NCBI GenBank assembly: GCA_030386875.1
Contig: CM059560.1
Span: 35,086,183-35,150,182, forward strand
Reading direction: 5' to 3'
Source of the DNA: Morinoia aosen
Lineage: Eukaryota; Arthropoda; Malacostraca; Amphipoda; Talitridae
DNA length: 64,000 bases
The notes beneath the pieces were generated by a model. The model had not been told where the DNA came from and ran no database searches. It worked only from the letters and a program-made list of their open reading frames with translations. Positions 10,601 to 19,225 of the stretch are shown one piece after another. Within the stretch, counting starts at the first letter, position 1, and every line of letters begins with the position of its first letter. Position numbers and translations under genes: made by a program.

Positions 10601-11097
10601 CTGAGTGGGACTGCAAGAGGTGGAAGAAAGAGATTGAGAGGCAAACAAAAGAGTATGGTTTGAATAAGTGGAAGCTTAGCATGATGCGGAAGCCTACACT
10701 TAACTGGTATATGAAAAAGAAAGCACCTAAGTTTGAGCTGTTCTATGATGGTAGTTTTGGAAGTCAACTCTTGTTTGCTGTGAGATGTAAGTCACTGAGT
10801 GTGAACAGACGTACATGGAGATGGAATGAGAATAATAACAGATTATGTCAGCAGTGTAATAGTGGAGTAGAGGAAACAATTGAGCATTTTGTGCTGGAAT
10901 GTAGTAAGTATGAGCAAGAGAGAGAGAGTTTTATGAATGTGGTGTCTGAGCAGTATGGAGAGAATGAGTGGAATGCCAGATGTGCTGAAAATGATTGCGG
11001 TATGAGCTGTCTTGCTGGATTGGATCAGGAGTGTAATGCGAGTATCACTGAGGCTATGAAAGTGTTTCTTGTGCGTGCCTGGAGTAAGAGACAGTGA
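7681..11097 (+). CDS. Non-LTR ORF2: endonuclease-reverse transcriptase (copy 2)
   Basis: This 1138-residue protein is collinear with copy 1 and has the same endonuclease, RT (YADD) and C-terminal CX2CX9HX4C blocks, with only scattered substitutions (for example ENAYDRV becomes EKAYDRV, CRQCISG becomes CQQCNSG). One change affects a conserved RT position: NYRPIAL is NYGPIAL here. The Arg of the 'YRPI' block is conserved in most non-LTR RTs, so the copy may be open but impaired. It shares several silent and replacement differences with copy 3 rather than copy 1. Confidence 0.88.
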   Translation: MESCQSKNEKCRELSNSVVRFGCINVHGWNAGKLNDLVAEFENGDLDCVGVVETQMRDRVSLKCKESKYYMIGKGRVSWQKRGGGVGLIVKNALNWKLVEIPVGNEPESEDLLVIKCERMHARECVIVVVCYMTTDGILAHQENVKKYEILTRIVQEHCRCPLILMGDMNGHVGILGKPVNANGQKLIDFCDENELENLNVTIGNGLHTWQSRECKTAIDYMIVNSRARECVKEMFVDEDDFDIDSDHKMLVLEYNWGGKEPMQKASRVRENWHIKMANWEEFRNELSRCNWNRCGNVNDLNKEIARTLYDVAEQKIGRMKWRKSTGNARWFTSEIKEEQTRRKTLNKKQRSMRKMYERRRITEDEWQSVWNEYKDQQKKVKRMINEARVKEERHQVENLRKKGPDGIKDWYRFIQGNDRGSEVQVDELVVNGCSVQDRMQMVKAVEEYWEDIGGMNEQVTDDEPINFLIDEHELQMEDEITCEEIVSFLKKVKNGKACGPDKIPYEFYKCGGESVVSMLKCLFDEIWKSERVPDDWNKCNVVLLHKGGHKSMKELKNYGPIALGDTVCKIFCGILNERMKNLVEELGVLGEEQNGFRQDRRGEDNLFVVSEIIERMKKDNKKVYLAFLDIEKAYDRVDRVRLFEILRKVGFSRKIVNIVQSLYENTSAIYRLGNLETGQVRSVRGVRQGCTLSPLLFGLYTEELAVRLRGSGLGLKVGNERLSCLLYADDVVVVSECGHELQRMLDIVNGYSTDFKMNFGADKSKVMVINSDETDRDRLWNIGEIRIGRTKEYKYLGCMMSEDGCTRTKGEKVAKAMQWSGRLGSVARYRANKYECVRGMWKYVAVPSVMYGMSALAWNGSDLEKLDVIQNKVGRVALGAPKWTAIEAIRGDLGWSLFSERMMKAVLNYKVRIERMQNSRWVRRIFEWNLSVSYWEKVCWGHARKLSMQKIIHVRIGRPVDDWSLINVGGVGPEWDCKRWKKEIERQTKEYGLNKWKLSMMRKPTLNWYMKKKAPKFELFYDGSFGSQLLFAVRCKSLSVNRRTWRWNENNNRLCQQCNSGVEETIEHFVLECSKYEQERESFMNVVSEQYGENEWNARCAENDCGMSCLAGLDQECNASITEAMKVFLVRAWSKRQ

Positions 11098-11340
11098 CTG
11101 GAATGAGCCAGTCTGGTAGAATGGGCTGTAATGACCCAATGTGCCGGGGGATGGTGTTTTGACACACTGGCTGTCCCGGTGATGCCTTCCAATGGAGGCT
11201 TGTGACAAGGATCGTAGATCCTGAGTAGTTTAGTGGACAAGTCTGGTACCAGGCGCTGAACTCTTTGTGTGAAAATTGTGGAGGGAATTGTAGGCCGTTA
11301 CAAAGGCCCCGACACTGTCGGCCCTCAAGTTCAAGTTCAA

Positions 11341-14300
11341 GGGAGGAACAGGGTAAGGAGACTAAGTACTATATGATTGGAAAAGGGCGTGTAAGTTGGC
11401 AAAAAAGAGGTGGTGGAGCTGGTCTCATTGTAAAAAATGCTCTAAATTGGAAATTAGAAGAAATTCCTGCTGGAAATGAACCTGAGAGTGGAGATCTGTT
11501 AGTAATGAAGTGTGAAAGAATGCATGCCAGAGAATGTGTTAATGTGGTTGTATGCTATATGACAACTGATGGTATTTTAGCTCATCAAGAGAATGTAAAA
11601 AAGTATGAAATATTAACAAGAATTGTACAAGAGCATTGCAGATGCCCTCTGATTGTGATGGGTGACATGAATGGCCATGTTGGTATACTTGGTGAGCCGG
11701 TGAATGCAAATTGACAAAATTGATTGATTTCTGTGATGAGAATGAACTTGAGAACCTGAATGTCACAATAGGAAATGGCTTGCATACATGGCAAAGCAGG
11801 GAATGTAAAACTGCAATTGATTATATGATAGTGAATAGTAGAGCAAGAATATGTGTCAAAGAAATGTTTGTAGATGAAGATGATTTTGATATTGATAGTG
11901 ACCATAAAATGCTTGTACTAAAATATAATTGGGGTGGAAAGGAGTCAATGCAGAAGGCCAGCAGAGTAAGAGAACATTGGCATACTAAAATGGCAAACTG
12001 GGAAGAATTTAGAAATGAATTGAGTAGATGTAACGGGAACAAGTGTGGAAATGTAAATGACCTAAATAAAGAGATTGCAAGAACCTTGTATGATGTGGCA
12101 GAGCAAAAGATTGGTAGAATGAAATGCAGGAAAAGTACAGGGAATGCTAGGTGGTTTACAAGTGAGATAAAGGAAGAACGAACGAGAAGGAAGACTTTAA
12201 ATAAAAAACAACGCAGTATGAGGAAAATGTATGAAAGACGCAGAATTACTGAGGATGAATGGCAGAGTGTATGGAATGAGTACAAGGACCAGCAGAAGAA
12301 AGTAAAGAGAATGATCAATGAGGCTAGGGTTAAAGAAGAGAGACACCAAGTTGAAAATCTAAGAAAGAAAGGTCCAGATGGAATAAAAGATTGGTATAGG
12401 TTTGTTTATACAAGGTAATAATAGAGGTAGTGAAGTTCAAGTTGATGAATTAGTAGTCAATGGTTGCAGTGTGCAAGATAGGATGCAAATGGTAAAAGCA
12501 GTTGAAGAATACTGAGAGGACATTGGTGGAATGAATGAGCAGGTTACAGATGATGAACCAATAAATTTTCTGATAGATGAACGTGAACTGCAAATGGAAG
12601 ACGAAATCACTTGTGAAGAGATTGGGTAAATCTGAAGGAGATGACAGTTGTCGATTTTCCACTTTTTGGTGCCTGAACCTAATTAATTGAATCAAAATAA
12701 ACAAGTTTTCTTCTATGCACTTTTCGTCTCAAACGAGTATTTTACGATTTATAGCGGTAAGTTTAGTTTCGTCATTGATGACAAATGCGCTCGAATAAAC
12801 AGCTACTCATCGATTTTCGAATTTTTGTTGCTTGAAACATGGTAATAACATCGAAATAAACAACTTTTCTTTTATACACTTTTTTCGTCAAATGAGTATT
12901 TAACGAGGTATAGCAGTAGGTTTGGTTTCGTCTTTCAAGACAGAGCGCTGGAAGCGAGACGCCATTGCAGTATTGCCATACCACTCGATCAAAGAATTTC
13001 TTTCCGCTTCAAAGACTGGAGTTGCGGTAAGTCATTTACCGCTATAACTAATAAAATACTCACTTGAGACGAAAAGTGCATAGAAGAAAACTCGTTTATT
13101 TTGGTGTCATTAACCATGTTTAGCCATTACAATTTGCAAAATCAAGAACTGTCATCTCCTTCAGATTTACCAGAGATTGTAAGTTTTTTGAAGAAAGTGA
13201 AAAATGGAAAGGCATGTGGCCCTGATAAGATACCATATGAGTTCTATAAATGTGGAGAAGAGAGTGTAGTCAGTATGTTGAAATGTTTATTTGATGAGAT
13301 ATGGAAGAGTGATAGAGTACTGGATGACTGGAACAAGTGTAATGTAGTTCTGTTGCATAAGGGTGGACATAATAGTATGAAAGAACTTAAAAATTACAGA
13401 CCAATTGCACTGGGTGACACCGTATGTAAGATCTTTTGTGGTATTTTGAATGAGAGAATGAAAAATTTAGTTGAGGAATTAGGAGTCCTGGGAGAAGAAC
13501 AGAATGGTTTTAGGCAAGATAGACGGGGGGAGGATAATCTGTTTGTAGTGAGTAAAATAATTGAGCGAATGAAGAAGGATAACAAGAAGGTATATTTAGC
13601 ATTCCTGGATATTGAAAAGGCGTATGACAGAGTGAATCAGGTTAGGCTGCTTGAAATTTTGAGAAAAGTTGGTTTTAGCAGAAAAATAGTGAACATTGTA
13701 CAGAGTCTGTATGAGAACACAAGTGCTATCTACAGGTTAGGAAATTTGGAAACAGGGCAAGTGAGGAGTGTTAGAGGAGTGAGACAGGGCTGTACTCTGT
13801 CCCCCCTATTGTTTGGATTGTACACAGAAGAATTAGCAGTTCGACTGAGAGGGAGTGGTTTAGGACTGAAAGTTGGTAATGAGAGACTGAGCTGTTTGTT
13901 GTATGCTGATGATGTGGTTGTGGTTAGTGAATGTGGTCATGAACTACAAAGGATGCTTGACATTGTGAATGGATATAGTACAGATTTCAAGATGAACTTT
14001 GGTGCCGATAAAAGTAAGGTCATGGTTATAAATAGTGATGAGACTGATAGAGACAGACTGTGGAATATTGGAGAAATCAGAATAGGTAGAACAAAAGAAT
14101 ACAAATATCTAGGTTGTATGATAAGTGAAGATGGATGTACTAGAACTAAAGGTGAGAAAGTGGCTAAAGCAATGCAGTGGAGTGGACGGTTAGGTAGTGT
14201 GGCCAGATACAGAGCAAACAAGTACGAATGTGTGAGAGGAATGTGGAAGTATGTTGCTGTACCTAGTGTCATGTATGGTATGAGTGCTCTTGCTTGGAAT

Positions 14301-15126
14301 GGAAGTGATCTTGAAAAGCTGGATGTGATACAAAATAAGGTAGGACGTGTAGCATTGGGTGCTCCGAAATGGACAGCTATAGAAGCCATTAGAGATGACC
14401 TAGGGTGGAGCCTATTTTCAGAAAGAATAATAAAAGCTGTGCTGAATTATAAGGTGAGAATTGAAAGAATGCAGAATAGCAGGTGGGTAAGGTGAATCTC
14501 TGAGTGTAAGCTATTGGGAGAAAGTATGTTGGGGGCATGCAAGGAAACTCAGTATGCAAAAGATTATTCATGTTAGAATTGGGAGACCTGTGGATGACTG
14601 GAGTTTAATAAATGTTGGAGGTGTAGGGCCTGAGTGGGACTGCAAGAGGTGGAAGAAAGAGATTGAGAGACAAACAAAAGAGTATGGATTGAATAAGTGG
14701 AAGCTTAGCATGATGCGGAAGCCTACACTTAACTGGTATATGAAAAAGAAAGCACCTAAGTTTGAGCTGTTCTATGATGGTAGTTTTGGAAGTCAACTCT
14801 TGTTTGCTGTGAGATGTAAGTCATTGAGTGTGAACAGACGTACATGGAGATGGAATGAGAATAATAACAGATTATGTCAGCAGTGTAATAGTGGAGTAGA
14901 GGAAACAATTGAGCATTTTGTGCTGGAATGTAGTAAGTATGAGCAAGAGAGAGAGAGTTTTATGAATGTGGTGTCTGAGCAGTATGGAGAGAATGAGTGG
15001 TATGCTAGATGTGCTGAAGATGATTGCAGTATGAGCTGTCTTGCTGGATTGGATCAGGAGAGTAATTTGAGTATTGTTGAAGCTATGAAAATGTTTCTTA
15101 TGCATGCCTGGAGTAAAAGGTGGTGA
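11341..15126 (+). pseudogene. Non-LTR ORF2 remnant (copy 3)
   Basis: Broken open frames run over 11343-11714 and 11711-12418 (endonuclease and linker), 13172-14495 (RT with GPDKIP and YADD) and 14554-15126 (C-terminal finger). Together they correspond to most of ORF2 from residue ~63 onwards. The reading frame is lost at four points plus the MITE insertion, so no functional enzyme is expected. Confidence 0.85.
12625..13171. mobile_element. MITE with long inverted arms, 8-bp TSD (family M1, copy a)
   Basis: The ends are GGTAAATCTGAAGGAGATGA and its inverse, TCATCTCCTTCAGATTTACC. It is flanked by the perfect direct repeat AGAGATTG (12617-12624 and 13172-13179), and the uninterrupted sequence is seen in copy 2. 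The inverted similarity continues inward for well over 100 bp (AACAAGTTTTCTTCTATGCA against its reverse complement on the right). There is no coding capacity. GG termini with an 8-bp duplication would fit several DNA-transposon superfamilies, so the superfamily cannot be assigned from this alone. Confidence 0.92.
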
Positions 15127-15374
15127 CTGGAATGAGCCAGTCAGGTAGAGTGGGCTGTAATGACCCAATATGCCTGGGGATGGTATTTTGACATACCAGT
15201 TATCCCAGTGTTGCCGTCCAATGGCAGCTTGTGACAAGGATTGGTAGAACCTGAGTAGTTTAGTGGACAAGTCTGGTATCAGGCACTGAACTCTTTGTGT
15301 GAAAATTGTGTAGGGAATTGTAGGCCGTTACAAAGGCCCCGACGCTATCGGCCCTCAATTTCAAGTTCAAGTTC

Positions 15375-16269
15375 ATTAGATCAGGAGTGTAATTTGAGTA
15401 TCATTGAAGCTATGAAAGTTTTTCTTGTATGTGCCTGGAGTAGAAGACAGTAACTAGAATAAGCCAGTCATGTACAGTGGGCTGTAATGACCAACCATGC
15501 TTGGGGATGGTGTCTAGATGTACTGGCTATCCCAGTGTTGCCATCTTATAGCAGTCTGTGACAAGGGGTGGATCCTGAGTAGTTAATTGGGTTAATGTTA
15601 AGGAGATGAACTAATCGATTTTTGAAATTTTTTTGCCTGTATCATGGTAATTATATCAAAATAAGCAACTTCTTCTATGCACTTTTGGGGGCAAATGAGT
15701 ATTTAACGAGTTATAGCGGTATGTTAATGTTCGTCTTTGATGATGAATGCAATGTGATAAACATCTACTAATCGATTTTAGAATTTTTGTTGCTTGAATC
15801 ATGGTAATAACATTGAAATATACTACTTTTCTTCTATACACTTTTTACGGTACATGAGGAGTATTTAACAAGGTATAGCGGTATGTTTGGTTTCGTCTTT
15901 GATGACGAGCGCGCTGGAGTGGCTGGACACAAGACGGCATTGCAGTGGTGCCGTCCAACGTGCTCCTTGAATTACTTGCCGCTTCAAGCACTAGAGTTGC
16001 GGTCAGTAATTTACTGCTATAACTCGTTAAATGCTCAATTGCCCCAAAAAGTGCATTGATGAAAAGTTGTTCATTTTGATGTAATTGATATGTTTTGGGC
16101 AACAAAGTTTCAAAAATTCATTAGTTGTTGCATCTCCTTCACATTAACCGTTTATTGGACAAGACTGGTACACAGACGCTGAACTTTTTTGTAAGTATTG
16201 AGGAGGGAATTTTAGGCCGTTACAAAGGCCCCGATACTGTTGGCCCTCAATTTCAAGTTCAAGTTCAAG
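15375..16269 (+). mobile_element. Non-LTR retrotransposon copy 4 of 5 (short 3' end, MITE-interrupted)
   Basis: Only the last ~90 bp of ORF2 (starting at the point equivalent to GGATCAGGAGTGTAA near 6632) plus the 3'UTR and TTCAAG tail remain. The 3'UTR is split by a MITE at 15590-16149. Divergence from copies 1-3 is visibly higher. Confidence 0.85.
15590..16149. mobile_element. MITE family M1, copy b
   Basis: The ends are GGTTAATGTTAAGGAGATGA and, inverted, GCATCTCCTTCACATTAACC. It shares the internal motifs of copy a (TTCTATGCACTTTT, GAGTATTTAACGAG, GCGGTA). The flanks GTTAATTG (15582-15589) and GTTTATTG (16150-16157) match at 7 of 8 positions, and joining them restores the retroelement 3'UTR (compare GTAGTTTAGTGGACAAG in copies 1-3), so the insertion site is certain. 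Confidence 0.88.
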
Positions 16270-16710
16270 AATGTAATAAGTATGAGCAAGAGAGAATGAG
16301 TTTCATGAGAGTGTGTTTGAACAGTATGGAGTGAATGAGTGGTATGCCAGATGTGCAAAAGATGATTATGGTATGAGCTGTATTGTTGGATTGGATCGAT
16401 CAAGAGTGTAATTTGAGTTCCATTGCAGCTATAAAAGTTTTTCTTGTACGTGCCTGGAGTGAGAGACAGAGACTGGAATGAGCCAGTCATGTAGAGTGGG
16501 CTGTGATGGTGTTTTTACGTACTGGTTATCCCAGTGATGCTGTCCAATGGCAGCTTGTGACAAGGATTAATGAATCCTTAGTAGTTTAGTGGACAAGTCT
16601 GGTATGCAGACTCTGAGCTCTTTGGGAGGATATTGTGAGTATTGCTGAGGCAATTGTAGGCTGTTACAAAGGCCCTGACATTGTTGGCCCTCAATTTCAA
16701 GTTCAAGTTG
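16270..16710 (+). mobile_element. Non-LTR retrotransposon copy 5 of 5 (short, diverged 3' end)
   Basis: The copy begins with the equivalent of GAATGTAGTAAGTATGAGCA (near 6507) directly after the tail of copy 4 and runs through the ORF2 end and 3'UTR to its own tail at ~16710. It has several small indels and is the most diverged member. Sequence after it (16711-16944) is AT-rich with no recognisable feature. Confidence 0.83.
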
Positions 16711-16944
16711 AAACTTTTTCTCTTCCCAGCTCTGGCTTCCTATTTAAAACTTTTAAATCTTTTGCCATTTTCACTGTTCCCTTCGCCACGCTTTACTGAA
16801 TATTTTATAAACAAATCATTTCTTTTCAGTATTTCCAAGTTTGACTTGCAGTTGCAACATGACTTGTTAGTGAGAAATGAGTATAGTGAGTAAATGAGGT
16901 GTCATGCTGTAGACCTGTGACCTGTGTAGACCTGTGTAGACCCC

Positions 16945-17372
16945 CATACACAAACGTTCAACCGTAGCCTAGGCAGCAACTTAAACCCCCGGTACTGATT
17001 CAGACGGTCTCTTTTATTGGAGCTTCGGAGACGAGATGAAGAGCATGCCCACATCCACAGCATCTGAACAACATCTAAAGCACTTTAGAAATACTGCTCT
17101 ATCTACCGACAGTCATACATTAAAACCGGGTAAAGAGAACGGTGAGAAAACACGTAGCGCTACGTGTTTTCTCACCGTTCTCTTTACCCGGTTTTAATGT
17201 AAGACTGTCGGTAGATAGAGCAGTATTTCTAAAGTGCTTTAGATGTTGTTCAGATGCTGTGGATGTGGGCATGCTCTTCATCTCGTCTCCGAAGCTCCAA
17301 TAAAAGAGACCGTCTGAATCAGTACCGGGGGTTTAAGTTGCTGCCTAGGCTACGGTTGAACGTTTGTGTATG
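16945..17372. repeat. 428-bp near-perfect palindrome without spacer
   Basis: The two 214-bp arms are reverse complements centred at 17158/17159 (CACGTAGCGCTACGTG). I found a single mismatch, at about 17116/17201 (CATACATT against AATGTAAG). The arms start with CATACACAAACGTTCAACC and end with its inverse. No flanking duplication was recognised. A diverged second version of the outer part of the right arm follows at 17373-17515 (CTCTTCATTTTGTCTCAAAAG..., AAATCAGTACCAGGGTTCAA). This suggests that the arm itself is a dispersed or tandemly repeated unit. An assembly artefact is possible. Confidence 0.92.
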
Positions 17373-17515
17373 TGCCGAGTGCTTAGGACGTTCTTTGAAT
17401 GCTGTGCGGGAGAGCTTTTTCATCTCAAGCTCTTCATTTTGTCTCAAAAGCTCCTATAAACATGACTGTTGAAATCAGTACCAGGGTTCAAGTTACTGAC
17501 TAGTGCCTAAAATTC
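17373..17515. repeat. Diverged partial copy of the palindrome arm
   Basis: This segment repeats the right-arm order in the same direction: GCTCTTCATTTTGTCTC, AGCTCCTATAAACATGAC, GAAATCAGTACCAGGGTTCA, against GCTCTTCATCTCGTCTC, AGCTCCAATAAAAGAGAC, GAATCAGTACCGGGGGTTTA in the palindrome. It shows that the arm existed as a repeat before or apart from the perfect inversion. Confidence 0.6.
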
Positions 17516-17642
17516 CAACTAATTTACACCTGTACATACAGCTAGATGGTTTTCAAAAAATTTCTTCGGTCAATATGTATTTTAGGGGCCTCACGGAAAT
17601 TAAGAATTTTGTTACAGAGAATCACTAAAGGAACATATTTAA

Positions 17643-17862
17643 CACGTTAAGTGTGGCGGGTTAAACTGAAATTCAATATCCAGCTCAAATTTAGAGTCAA
17701 TTGTAGTAAGAAATTTTGAAAATAGCAAACATTGACTGTATCATGCCTTCATTTAACTTTCATTTAGTATTTATAAAAATTGAGTCAGCGACTGCTGGTC
17801 GGCCAGCAGCATTATGAAAATAACCTAAATGACCACCGGTGGGTCACGCCGCACTTAACGTG
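17643..17862. mobile_element. Small MITE with TTAA-type target site inside the foldback element
   Basis: The termini are CACGTTAAGTGTGGCGGG and, inverted, CGCCGCACTTAACGTG, a ~16-bp TIR with one mismatch. It is flanked by TTAA on the left (17639-17642) and TTGA on the right (17863-17866). The opposite arm of the foldback element lacks this 220-bp segment, which confirms the insertion. TTAA targeting fits piggyBac-like (or Kolobok-like) elements. There is no coding capacity. Confidence 0.8.
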
Positions 17863-18400
17863 TTGAAAACCTTTTACAAGAATAACATTCTGCTTGCTGA
17901 TGCGTTATTTTCAAATTATTAAACTTTAAAGTTGGCTGTCGCACGCCAAAGGAAGCGAGCGCGCCGAGCGGAATTTAATTAATAATGGAAGCTGTGGACG
18001 TAATGGAAGCCCTATTACAAACGGAAAGAGGTTGGGTCGTGAGGGGGAGCCACAGTTCTTCTAGTGAAAATTATAAATAAGGGCTCAAGCCCACCCATTA
18101 GGGTGATGTCAACACACTTGCGGACGTAACCCTAATGGGTAGGTTAGAACCTTTATTTATAATTTTCACTAGAACTGTGGCAACCTCTCATGACCCAACC
18201 TCTTTGCATTTGTAATAGATGGTTAGCTTCCGTTATTAATTAAATTCCGCTAGGCGCACTCGCTTCCTTTCGTGCGCGACAGCCAACTTCGAAGTTTAAT
18301 AATTTGAAAATAACGCATCCGCAAGCAGAATGTCATTCATGTAAAAGGTTTTAAATGTGTTCCTTTAGTGATTGTATGGAACGGAATTCTTAATTTCCGT

Positions 18401-19126
18401 TGTAATGGTACGTCACCTACTATGATATTTTTTATGAGGGAAAGTTCGCTAGGGTACTTAGTACAAGGATAATAATGATGGCCTCCCAACTTCCCTTATA
18501 GCCATCCCATGCCTCCAATGATTTTACTAGGTTAATTATTTATTAAACTTTATTTCAAAATCATAACAGGAGGTTTAAAAACAAAATAGATTAAAATAAG
18601 GGATAGTAAGTAACAAACCAAAATCCACACAACCGGGGTACGGGTACAAGCTCTCGGAGCTCTCTGAAAACAATTAACCTTGATATAATAACCTTATCAC
18701 TCAATACCATAATTTATACTTCAAAGATCGACCACAGTTGGCTAGAACAACTCATAACAGAACGTATACAACAGGCATGTTTAAAAACCATTTTTATTAC
18801 AATATACCACTTAAGTTTCACATATCATTTAAAATTTCACCTTTCCACAATCAACTCACCATGAAATGAAAACGCCGACACGATTTAACCTTTTACAATA
18901 CACTGAGCTTAATACATGGCCTGCTCAACCTGCAAAACACGGAGCACAAGTGATGGAGGGCACTCAATAAATAATTTACTACAAGCTGCTCGATCCAGCA
19001 GTCACCAAGGAAAACTCAAGTGTGACGCATTGAAAGCTGCACAGAACTGACTTGGAGCTGGGGGAGCGTCAATTCCCCTATGAGCTAACCTCATTTCCAG
19101 CAGCTAGGTTTTGACGTCCTTTTACA
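18401..19126 (-). repeat. 3' LTR of the Gypsy-type element
   Basis: In element orientation it starts TGTAAAAGGACGTCAAAACC and ends GTACCATTACA (TG...CA). AATAAA-type signals (AAATAAAGTTTAATAAATAA in element sense, near 18540-18555) lie in its second half and may serve polyadenylation. Confidence 0.95.
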
Positions 19127-19141
19127 TACCCCCCCTCCAGT
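19127..19141 (-). other. Polypurine tract of the Gypsy-type element
   Basis: In element sense the sequence next to the 3' LTR is CTGGAGGGGGGGTA. This G-rich purine run is the expected primer site for plus-strand DNA synthesis. Confidence 0.85.
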
Positions 19142-19225
19142 GCACTCCATCACATGCCCAATGCTTTACAACTACAACCATACAATCAGATACAGTTCTC
19201 AACAACGAAAAGCGCAGGCTAAGAA

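Larger units (their letters stand above)
6961..11340 (+). mobile_element. Non-LTR retrotransposon copy 2 of 5 (5'-truncated)
   Basis: The copy begins inside ORF1 at the point equivalent to position ~2577 of copy 1, directly after the TTCAAG tail of copy 1, and ends with its own TTCAAG tail. ORF2 is open. ORF1 lacks its leader and carries a 7-bp insertion. By eye the 3'UTR (GACAAGTCTGGTACCAGGCG..., GGCCGTTACAAAGGCCCCGA) is nearly identical to that of copy 1. Confidence 0.9.
11341..15374 (+). mobile_element. Non-LTR retrotransposon copy 3 of 5 (5'-truncated, MITE-interrupted)
   Basis: The copy starts inside the endonuclease domain, at the point equivalent to ~7866 of copy 2, right after the tail of copy 2, and ends in its own TTCAAG tail. 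Lesions seen: a stop plus 1-nt deletion near 11712, a 4-bp insertion near 12403, a Trp-to-stop change near 12513, a 547-bp MITE at 12625-13171, and a stop with a 12-bp deletion near 14493. The sequence otherwise matches copy 2 closely, so the damage is recent or the copies have been homogenised. Confidence 0.88.
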
